Assembly: GCA_035295665.1 (NCBI GenBank)
Contig: DATGIQ010000515.1
Coordinates: forward strand, 1 to 17,302
Direction of reading: 5' to 3'
Length of the DNA: 17,302 nucleotides
Origin: DATGIQ01 sp035295665
Lineage (GTDB): Bacteria; Planctomycetota; Planctomycetia; Gemmatales; Gemmataceae
This document shows, in pieces, positions 10,001 to 14,986 of this stretch. The notes beneath the pieces were generated by a model that had not been told where the DNA came from, did no database searches, and saw nothing but the letters and a program-made list of their open reading frames with translations. A program made the position numbers and the translations under genes. The first letter of the stretch is position 1; each line of letters begins with the position of its first letter.

Positions 10001-13000
10001 CGACTCGGCCCAACCGAGCGGACTCCGAACGCGAGGGCCTGGGATGTCAAGGTGTAGCTCTGCCCGGCCGCGGCCCCCTCCCGGCCGTGCAGTAGGAGGT
10101 AGTAGTGCCCCGCTTGCGCCTGTTGAAGCTGAATCTGCTGGCTGTTCTGGTTCGGTACGAAGGCTACCTGGTCATACACGTCCTGTGTAGGCACATTCTG
10201 GAATCTCTCGTAGAGTTCCGCCTCGTTGGCCAACGCGAAATTGCCTGTCAGGACGACGTCTTGGCCTCCGGATATGTCGATTCGGTAATAGGCATCTTGG
10301 CCGTTGGCAATCATCCCCGACACGCTGCCGCCCAGAGTCAGCACCGGCACCGAAATCAGGATCGTGTTGGGCGACGCCGCGATGGTGTGGGCCCGGTTCG
10401 AATCGGGAACCTGCAACCCACTGTCGACCACGACGAGGACGTGATAATTGCCGTCGACGATTCCCGGCAGCGGCCCGGAGTAGACGGCATTGTAGGTGCC
10501 GCTGGCGGCGATGCCGCCGGCGTGCGGCACGCGACCGATCAGCACCGCGCTCGGATCGAGAGTGGTACCGGAGGACAAGTACAACGAATCGGTCCAACTC
10601 CCCGAGAAGGCCACGGGGGTTTGATTGTGAACCTGGAAGGGAATCATCACATTCTGACCGACTACCCCAGTAGCCGGGGGGGTGATCGACGATGGCGCCA
10701 GGTCGATACCGATGGCCGTGGCGATGGTGTTGACCACGAAGTTGGTGACGTTGAGGACGGCCGTGAACGATGGCGCCAGGCCGTTCAGCATGGCGAAATT
10801 GCCGGTATGGCCGCCGGGGAAGCTCATCACCGGGAAACTTTCTCCGGGCGCCGGGCCGAACCCGTTGACGACGGTCAGGTTGAAGGTGCCGCCCAGCGTG
10901 GCACTCCCCGTGGCGTTGATTTGCCCAAACAGGCCGCTGCTCGGCAGGCCGCCGACCTGCTCGTTGAAGATTCCACTGCCGGTCTGCGTGAAGCTCCCGG
11001 CGACGCTCAGCGTGCTCCCTGCACCGACGGTCAGCGTACCGCTGTTGGTCAGGTTGCCGCCCGAGGTCAGCGTAGCACCCGCCAATAAGCTGAGGCTGCC
11101 GGCAGTGTTGGTCAAGGTTCCGGCCAGGGGCGTGAAGCTGGCCCCGGCTCCGCTCAGGACCACGCTGCTGTTGTTGGTTGCGATCGGGCCGTTGAAGGTG
11201 AAGGTCAAAGCCAGGCGCGCTCCATTGAGAATGTTCCAGCTCCCCCCGCTCAGCGTCGTTCCGGACAACTGCGCCACCTGACCGCTGAGGGTCAGGATGC
11301 CGCTGTCCACTTCCACCGTGCCGGTGTTGCTGACGGCCACCGGGATCGTAACGTTTCCGGGGCCGCCCGTCATTTGCAGCAGACCGGCATTGGCGATGGA
11401 ACCGGGAGTATCCCCTGGCTGCGTGACCTGGGCGCCGGGAGCAAACGTGAGAATACCGCCGGGCTGGTTCTGGAGAATGGTGTTGTCGCCCAAGGCGAGG
11501 TTGCCGGTGGAGGTCACGTTCACGGTACCGGCGTTGGGCCAGTTGGTACCGGTTTGCACCGTACCGCTGACATTAATGACGCCTCCGGCCAGGTTCGCCA
11601 AGGGACCGCCCGCGGCATAGACAAGCGGACTCTGAAGATTCATCGTGCCCGCGTTGAATGCCTGGCCAATGGCGTTGATCCAGTTTGCCAGAGGGCCCAC
11701 GGTAAGCACAGCCCCCCCCCGGTTATCCAGCGTCCCAGTAGAACCACCCGCGGGTCCGAGCGCGCCGAGTGCCAGCGTACCGCCCGTCTCGGCCACGGTG
11801 CCTTTATTGATCCAAGTGCTGTTCCCGGCAAACGCCCGGCTGCCCGGGCCCTCCAACGACATGGTGCCGGTCCCATCGTTCGTAAGGGCGCCGACCACCC
11901 CCCCGCTCAGCCAATGGACCGTGCCGCGGTTAATGAACTGGCTGGTTGCATCGATGGGTAATCCCGCGAACTGCCAGGTCATAGTCCCAGTATTGATGAA
12001 TGTGCTGTTGCTGATGATCGCTTGGCTGCTAAACCCTGGCGGCACCTGCATGTCGCCCGCATTGGTGAGCGTGCCTGGCCCGGCGAACGCGCCGCCTTGC
12101 CATTGGAAAGAGCCGGCCGAGAAGTTCAACATGGCCGAGTCGTTCGCTGTCGTGCCGATCTGGATGGCCCCCTGAATAAACTGCACCTGGCCCCCGCCGG
12201 AGCCGGTGCAGTTGCCGGTCATGACAATGCCAGCGTTGGGCACCAGTTGCACGACGCTGCCGCTCGCCACCGTAAAGGTGGCCCCTGCGAAGTGATCGGC
12301 CGCGAGGGTCGAGATGATGAAGAGCGTGCCGGTCTGCACGTTGATCGTGCCCGCCTGATTGGAGAACGGCACGGAGATGCTCGAGGTGCCGCTGCCGGCC
12401 GACTTCTCGAGGGTGCCGGAGTTGACCAACGTTTCCACCTGGCCATCTACGCTGGCGATGCCGACATCGCCTTGGAAGTTGATGATCCCGCTGGCGTCAT
12501 TCTGCAGCGTTGTCCCCGCGAAACGGAGGTCCAATCCACTCGTGCCCGTCACGGTCAGCGTCCCGGCGTTTTCGAACAGGAACGGCACACCAAAACCCAA
12601 CTCGATGCCGCCGGCGCCGCCGCCGTTGCTGGTCATGAACCCCGTAGCCGTATTGATCGCCTTGCCGGGGCCGATCAGGAAGGACCCATCCTCCAGCACG
12701 AACATACCCTTGGGGAAGTTGAAGCTGGCCGTGTCGGCGGCGGCCGTGCCGATCTGGATGGTTCCCAAGGAGGGTACCTGTACCTGGCCGGGGCCGGAGC
12801 CGGTAAAGCTGCCGGTGGCCACGATCCCGTCATTGGCCCCTAATTGCAAGATGCTGTTGCTGGCCACGCTGAACGTGCCCCCCGTGAAGACCCCGGCCGC
12901 GGTGGTGGAGGCGATGGCCAACGTGCCGGATCGAACATCGAGAGTGCCATTCTGGTTGGTGAACGGCGCCGAGACCAAGAGCGTGCCGGCGCCGCCCGAT

Positions 13001-14109
13001 TTGCGAAACGTCCCTGCATTGCTAACCTGGCTTGCTCCGTTGAAGGCGTTGTCGTTTTGCAGGTCCAGCAAGCCGCCAGCCTGATTGGTGAATGCGTGGC
13101 CACTCATTTGCAGGGCACCGGTTCCCACCGTCACAATCCCGCTGTTGGTGAAATCACCCGCGGCGATGAAGTTCTGGCCGGCCAGGATGCTGAGTCTGCC
13201 GCCATTGCTGGTCAGGCCGTTGATCTTGGAAAATACGGAGTTGGGGCCGCTCAGCGTAACGGTGCCCTGGTTGGCGGTCAGATTCGGTGCCGAGGCCAAG
13301 TCCAATGTGGCATTGTTGGCCGTCCAGCTGCCGCCCGTCAGCGCCGAGCTGGTCGCCTGGCTGATGGTTCCGGACATGGACAGCGTGCCGGAGTCCGCCT
13401 CCACAACACCGGTGTTGTTCAGAGCGAGGCCGATGGTGGAAGTGCCCGAGCCGGCCGATTTCTTGAGGAGGCCGGCGTTCGTCAGCGTGCCGCCGCCGGT
13501 CAGGCCGCTGTCCGCCTGTAGGTCGTAGATGCCGGCGGAGAGGAGATTCAGCGCGGCCGAGACATTCAGGCTGCCGCTACCGGTTTGCGTGATGGTGCCC
13601 GTGTTATTGAGAATGACCTGCAAGCTCTCGCCGGAGCCAGTGAGGTTGAGGGTGCCCTGGTTGGCCACGCTGCCGCTGCCGGTCACCGTGCCGGCCGACC
13701 ATGTGTCATTGCCGGTCAGCGTCAGCACGCCGTTGGTCGTCAGCGTGGCATTCCCCAGGGTCAGCGGGCCATCCATTTCCGAGTCAGCGCCCAACGTCAA
13801 ACCGCCGGCGGAGAGAACAAGGGCGTCCTGGCATTGCAGGCTGTGTGCCAATCGGCCATCGCGGACAGTCACCGTAATCCCCGGCACGTTGATGGTGACA
13901 TCGTCGGTCGCGGAGGGCACCTGGCCGGTACTCCAGTTGCTACCCACGTCCCAAAAACCGCTTTGATTCGACATCCAGCTGACGGCCGACAAGAGGATGC
14001 GGGTCTCCAGTTGCTCCACCCAGGGCCGGAAGAAGACCGGCCGCCGGCGAGAGGTTGCTAAGCCTTTGTCTCCCTTGGCGTTGTGTCGGCGGAAAGATCG
14101 GAAGATCAT
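4033..14109 (-). CDS. Giant multidomain surface protein with LEPR-XLL-like leader, beta-helix repeats and internal RHS/YD core
   Basis: 3358 aa. The start is ATG at 14107-14109, preceded by AGAGG with 10-nt spacing. The leader is basic and ends in QLETRILLSA (33-42), a variant of the planctomycete LEPR-XLL motif. Residues of about 45-1130 are Gly/Thr/Asn-rich beta-helix-like repeats (TNxGTLxVxxGTLxxxG). Then follow a CARDB-like domain (about 1135-1250), a pre-peptidase C-terminal-like domain (about 1258-1345), an IPT/TIG-like domain (about 1365-1440), a further beta domain (about 1455-1545), and an RHS/YD-repeat shell from about 1630. The shell ends in the RHS core YFMRNRWYDPRLGRF and PDPIG (D2398) and closes with VDPGG (D2422). 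After the core come a linker, a hydrophobic stretch (about 2640-2688), a DUF11-like domain (about 2705-2872), an Ig/FN3-like domain (about 2876-2975), two PKD-like domains with WGD at W3018 and W3125, and a terminal domain (3189-3358). Export and surface location are inferred from this composition. No recognisable toxin domain. Function unknown; adhesion or cell contact is plausible. Confidence 0.95.
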   Translation of the reverse strand: MIFRSFRRHNAKGDKGLATSRRRPVFFRPWVEQLETRILLSAVSWMSNQSGFWDVGSNWSTGQVPSATDDVTINVPGITVTVRDGRLAHSLQCQDALVLSAGGLTLGADSEMDGPLTLGNATLTTNGVLTLTGNDTWSAGTVTGSGSVANQGTLNLTGSGESLQVILNNTGTITQTGSGSLNVSAALNLLSAGIYDLQADSGLTGGGTLTNAGLLKKSAGSGTSTIGLALNNTGVVEADSGTLSMSGTISQATSSALTGGSWTANNATLDLASAPNLTANQGTVTLSGPNSVFSKINGLTSNGGRLSILAGQNFIAAGDFTNSGIVTVGTGALQMSGHAFTNQAGGLLDLQNDNAFNGASQVSNAGTFRKSGGAGTLLVSAPFTNQNGTLDVRSGTLAIASTTAAGVFTGGTFSVASNSILQLGANDGIVATGSFTGSGPGQVQVPSLGTIQIGTAAADTASFNFPKGMFVLEDGSFLIGPGKAINTATGFMTSNGGGAGGIELGFGVPFLFENAGTLTVTGTSGLDLRFAGTTLQNDASGIINFQGDVGIASVDGQVETLVNSGTLEKSAGSGTSSISVPFSNQAGTINVQTGTLFIISTLAADHFAGATFTVASGSVVQLVPNAGIVMTGNCTGSGGGQVQFIQGAIQIGTTANDSAMLNFSAGSFQWQGGAFAGPGTLTNAGDMQVPPGFSSQAIISNSTFINTGTMTWQFAGLPIDATSQFINRGTVHWLSGGVVGALTNDGTGTMSLEGPGSRAFAGNSTWINKGTVAETGGTLALGALGPAGGSTGTLDNRGGAVLTVGPLANWINAIGQAFNAGTMNLQSPLVYAAGGPLANLAGGVINVSGTVQTGTNWPNAGTVNVTSTGNLALGDNTILQNQPGGILTFAPGAQVTQPGDTPGSIANAGLLQMTGGPGNVTIPVAVSNTGTVEVDSGILTLSGQVAQLSGTTLSGGSWNILNGARLALTFTFNGPIATNNSSVVLSGAGASFTPLAGTLTNTAGSLSLLAGATLTSGGNLTNSGTLTVGAGSTLSVAGSFTQTGSGIFNEQVGGLPSSGLFGQINATGSATLGGTFNLTVVNGFGPAPGESFPVMSFPGGHTGNFAMLNGLAPSFTAVLNVTNFVVNTIATAIGIDLAPSSITPPATGVVGQNVMIPFQVHNQTPVAFSGSWTDSLYLSSGTTLDPSAVLIGRVPHAGGIAASGTYNAVYSGPLPGIVDGNYHVLVVVDSGLQVPDSNRAHTIAASPNTILISVPVLTLGGSVSGMIANGQDAYYRIDISGGQDVVLTGNFALANEAELYERFQNVPTQDVYDQVAFVPNQNSQQIQLQQAQAGHYYLLLHGREGAAAGQSYTLTSQALAFGVRSVGPSRAANLGPLTITVTGAGFTPATTMSLIGPNGTPQAPTALLFRNANTLYATFDLTGVPLGSYRVVVSDHGLTSTAAQMVQVTTGSPGMFEFHVSHPANDKPGATTTITIDYENVGNNDVPAPIMLLTADNATLELPEEDNFPLSTLFLLATNPQGPAGVLPPGAHGTITVQTQGTTNSEAGYHLDSPAGLETIDWGSLLPALMPPTVSPDAYNAIVANFMADMGNTYVQFQAVADRLASYLSQFAVQTVDAMRMVRFELELADNFGTISNRYQTGALGFGWPDPTHWAATTDPSTGDVTITDANTVQLFAKQPDGSYQNFDPVSTSQLFLVNGTLQLLEKDGTRDVFRPDGLWSFTQDPNGNRYTGSYDSNSRLVSITDPYGQTTTMAYNAQGNLVRLTDIVGRQTIFSYDASGQQLLSVTDPTGTTSYTYLTTGTPAQNHAVSSITFPDGTHEFFQYDARGRLAHLSLDGGASAVTYAYDGTGRALVTDAFGATSEIDLNDVGQVAREIDALGSYADLAYDSLGRLVGETGPLGPSFVSQYQDANSSLHMVGPDGENVAMTFSANFANLLSLTGPAGNTDRLAYDSNGNLVTETAPDGSFRTYAYDSLGQTTQTTDRAGHTVRFVHDAHGLLTEEDLADGSQIHFAYDAHQNQISASGPSGTTTMTYDAADRMTRISYPNGTSLQFTYDAAGQPTTQTDQTGFMEHFVYDALGRLAQVDDGNGHVFVTYTYDAIGRLKSETLADGSVTQYFYDAVGQLVRLLNLGPNGAVLSQFQLAYDALGEVRSVTSNDGVTNYNYDGSGQLISAMLPNGQTISYQYDADGNRISETDASGTTTYQSNVLDQYLTAGSLRFSYDANGNMIRQSGPGGDTAYSYDLLGNLVGITTPTDQYTFTYDALGNRIGSTHNGQTVRELVDPALSQMVAQFNSSGTLIAHYVEAIGPTERIDSSGMTSFYHFDPFGNTGQITDSSGTIQDSYSYLPFGEKSVLRQVTAQPFTFSGQYGVLDDGAGTYFMRNRWYDPRLGRFLQPDPIGISGGDTNLYRYAGNRVPGQVDPGGTDDLSPEEVFQLLQQFNRNKTKFFGLQPIKNPGTWANTMDYKVGTTVRALGQTLQDAGAQSIPPDPGSYGANLPWNQTVSSIRSSINTIQKLLALQGKLKGLGINELPTGPTSGGAPDGSIPVSTVVGDGVKNSLKGIGNTIANSPVVRANAGRVVKIGQVGQVVAVLLDGPTWQALTTNPTDSTNSGVYGNRTIEKKGHDHTFDDRAQAIVNAALHILCDILVGGTAAFLAFVLVPVPGLNFVASVLAGLIAAQLCWFIVHLFSHDPNAIVGPAGYGDSNYVNPAQAMPYTVQFENQSSATAPAQTVTVTEHLDPNLDGSTFQLGDMGFGNFVIHVPAGLSSFSTRVDATATLGVFVDIRAGLDLLTGVITWIFTAIDPTTLDVPLGNPLEGFLPPDDSTGRGEGFVSYFVRPKATDKTGTVINAQATVVFDQNAPINTVQIFNTIDALPPSSSVNPLPAVTNAPTFTVSWSGMDDVGGSGIAYFDVFVSTDNGPFVLFLLATTQTSATFNGSFGHSYAFFSVAADHVGNRQPFPNAAQAITTVGSSAVIATAATGPFTAAEGQTSTVQTLATFTDPAGPQPPASYSVQVDWGDGNGFISDTNVTLAAPVNGVFTVSGSHRYVEEDGLSGQVKVKVMHAGTASNTVSVAVQVSDPAVIAMKVAVNAPAGAPFSGAVATFTDPGGAEANDGTHYTATLNWGDNTPATTGALAVSNGTFTVSGTHTYAAAGSYTISLTINHEGVPTTLQNPVSITTVGLPIPAQMTKPTSWWAGLLGQELIRRLGLTSGGQTVGQWLAMTLPNLYGGSNGAPNLSGFTNAQVAIFYLGLFTQQNTLKLDAQVLATALEVFATTQSLGGTTGQQYGFLVNAAGLGAYNVNIGFNGAAFGVPNSTIQNVYQVLLAANHFAIGGEPWGSNSLLRNEGFSVFLSINGG
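6841..8930 (-). repeat. YD-repeat array and RHS core region of the giant protein
   Basis: The segment encodes many degenerate repeats of about 20 residues of the form YDAxGRLxxxTxxDG (for example TYDAIGRLKSETLADG, FSYDANGNMIRQ, TFTYDALGNRIGS). It ends in the RHS-associated core (PFTFSGQYGVLDDGAGTYF, then W2386 in RWYDPRLGRF) and VDPGG. In the family such repeats form a beta-sheet cocoon, and the two aspartate motifs near the end are linked to self-cleavage just after the core. On the plus strand the array shows as recurring GCGTCGTAGGT/GCATCGTAGG-type words. They are codon repeats, not a separate DNA element. Boundaries are approximate. Confidence 0.88.
10996..11385 (-). repeat. Beta-helix module type A, copy 2 (residues 909-1038)
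   Basis: A 130-residue segment from GLLQMTGGPG to LSVAGS, homologous to residues 213-337. It closes the beta-helix region: a FNEQVGGLPSSGLF segment that resembles the end of autotransporter-like passenger domains follows directly, then the CARDB-like domain. Confidence 0.72.
11712..11720. other. Homopolymer tract: C9 on plus strand, G9 in the giant gene
   Basis: Nine consecutive C on the plus strand lie inside the coding region of the giant protein, encoding R-G-G-A within LDNRGGAVLTVG. Loss or gain of one base would truncate the protein about 800 residues in. Tracts of this length in surface-protein genes are known slippage sites in other bacteria; here it could equally be a chance run of glycine codons or a place for sequencing error. 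Confidence 0.6.
12073..12417 (-). repeat. Beta-helix module type B, copy 2 (residues 565-679)
   Basis: A 115-residue segment from GTLEKSAGSG to FAGPG. It is the second copy of the module at residues 366-482; the DNA copies share runs such as GTGCCGATCTGGATGG, so the duplication is recognisable at both protein and nucleotide level. Confidence 0.8.
12664..13014 (-). repeat. Beta-helix module type B, copy 1 (residues 366-482)
   Basis: A 117-residue segment from GTFRKSGGAG to FLIGPG. It aligns with residues 565-679 with few gaps: VSAPFTNQNGTLDV/ISVPFSNQAGTINV, FTGGTFSVAS/FAGATFTVAS, GQVQVPSLGTIQIGT/GQVQFIQGAIQIGT. The two copies are separated by only about 80 residues, so this is a near-tandem duplication. 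Confidence 0.8.
13099..13473 (-). repeat. Beta-helix module type A, copy 1 (residues 213-337)
   Basis: A 125-residue segment starting GLLKKSAGSG and ending LQMSG. It aligns through its whole length with residues 909-1038 of the same protein: both have N-N/S-TG-V-EADSGTL/EVDSGIL, then LTGGSW/LSGGSW, VTLSG/VVLSG, LSILAG/LSLLAG and F/LTNSGIVTVG/LTVG. This shows duplication of a block larger than a single beta-helix coil. Confidence 0.75.
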
Positions 14110-14119
14110 GGGGAATAAT

Positions 14120-14124
14120 CCTCT
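14120..14124 (-). promoter_or_regulatory. Ribosome binding site of the giant gene
   Basis: On the minus strand AGAGG stands 10 nt before ATG 14109. It supports this start over in-frame internal starts, and the basic LEPR-XLL-like leader directly after it supports it further. No clear -35/-10 pair for this gene could be picked out in the 218-bp divergent spacer. Confidence 0.5.
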
Positions 14125-14261
14125 TTACGAAGGACCGGGGTGGCGACGATCGCAAGTCGCCTCTATTGCTTCAATCAGGAAACGACGGCCAAAACGACAC
14201 CGCAACGGCGGAAATCTTTTGTTAACGGCTTGTCGGGGGCTCCGTGGGAGCGGGGCTCGGC

Positions 14262-14290
14262 TTGAAATGACCCGGATGCTGCCGGATAAT
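14262..14290 (+). promoter_or_regulatory. Sigma70-type promoter for the sigma factor-htpG unit
   Basis: TTGAAA (14262-14267), a 17-nt spacer and GATAAT (14285-14290) match the housekeeping consensus at 5 of 6 and 5 of 6 positions with optimal spacing. Transcription would begin near 14297, giving a leader of about 30 nt before ATG 14328. The -35 with its preceding C reads CTTGAAA, which is also the heat-shock sigma32 -35 box, but no CCCCAT-like -10 follows. Confidence 0.6.
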
Positions 14291-14327
14291 TGAGACACGT
14301 GGCAAGCGTGCCCAGCAAAGGGCCAGT

Positions 14328-14927
14328 ATGGAACGGGAGCAGGATTTTTCGGAATTGATGCACCGTCTGCGGTCCGGCGATGATACTGCCGCCGTGCAGG
14401 TCTTCGACCGCTTCGCCCGCAAATTGATTGTCTTGGCCCGTGAACATATGGACGATGTCGTCCGCCGTAAGGTCGATCCCGAAGAAATCGTGCAGTCGGT
14501 CTACCGCAGTTTCTTCACTCGGTACCGGCAAGGACATTTCGAGCTGGTGAACTGGGACAGCCTGTGGGGGATGTTGACGACTTTCACCATCCGCAAATGC
14601 ATCAACCGCGTCGAATACTTCCATGCCCAATGCCGCGATGTCCGCCGCGAATTCCCCCTGGACAAACGCGGGCCCGAGGAGAGCTACCCGGCTCCGTCCT
14701 TGTTCGACCGTGAGCCGACGCCCCTGGAGGCGGCCATCCTTTCCGAGGCGGTCCAGCAGGTGATGACGGATCTCGAAGAGCGGGAACGGCAGATCCTCGC
14801 CCTGCATCTGCAAGGGTATACGGTGCATGAGATTAGCCCGGAAGTGGGCCGTTCGGAGCGCACGGTGCAGCGTTTGCTGGAGCGAATTCGCAGACAGCTG
14901 GAAGCGCTTCAGTTGCCCATACCCTAA
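14328..14927 (+). CDS. ECF-type RNA polymerase sigma factor (planctomycete subfamily)
   Basis: 199 aa, complete. Sigma region 2 covers about residues 22-95, with DPEEIVQSVYRSFF (50-63) as the core-binding and -10-recognition segment. Region 4 covers about 145-190 and contains the helix-turn-helix (163-187, with GYTVHEISPEVGRSERTVQRL) that reads the -35 element. There is no region 1 or 3, and no membrane or anti-sigma domain. The sequence fits the Sigma70_ECF family common in planctomycetes, whose members often lack an anti-sigma factor and are thought to be controlled by Ser/Thr kinases. The start is ATG 14328 with a weak AAGG six nt upstream, downstream of a good promoter. The gene is divergent from the giant surface-protein gene and 59 bp upstream of htpG. 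Targets are unknown; the flanking genes are natural candidates. Confidence 0.94.
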   Translation: MEREQDFSELMHRLRSGDDTAAVQVFDRFARKLIVLAREHMDDVVRRKVDPEEIVQSVYRSFFTRYRQGHFELVNWDSLWGMLTTFTIRKCINRVEYFHAQCRDVRREFPLDKRGPEESYPAPSLFDREPTPLEAAILSEAVQQVMTDLEERERQILALHLQGYTVHEISPEVGRSERTVQRLLERIRRQLEALQLPIP

Positions 14928-14963
14928 AAGGGAAAGCAAAGGCTAGACGCGCGCCTAAAAAAG

Positions 14964-14980
14964 AAAGGAGGAAAGGAGGA
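14964..14980 (+). promoter_or_regulatory. htpG: Duplicated Shine-Dalgarno of htpG
   Basis: AAAGGAGG occurs twice back to back (14964-14971 and, after one extra A, 14973-14979 within AAAGGAGGA). The proximal copy is 6 nt from ATG 14987, optimal for initiation. It fixes the htpG start and predicts high translation despite its probable second place in the transcript. Confidence 0.75.
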
Positions 14981-14986
14981 TTCGGC

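Noticed and set aside
14143..14160. Small inverted repeat GCGAC...GTCGC in the divergent spacer as an operator
   Set aside because: The stem is only five base pairs and such words are frequent in GC-rich DNA; there is no second copy in the spacer.
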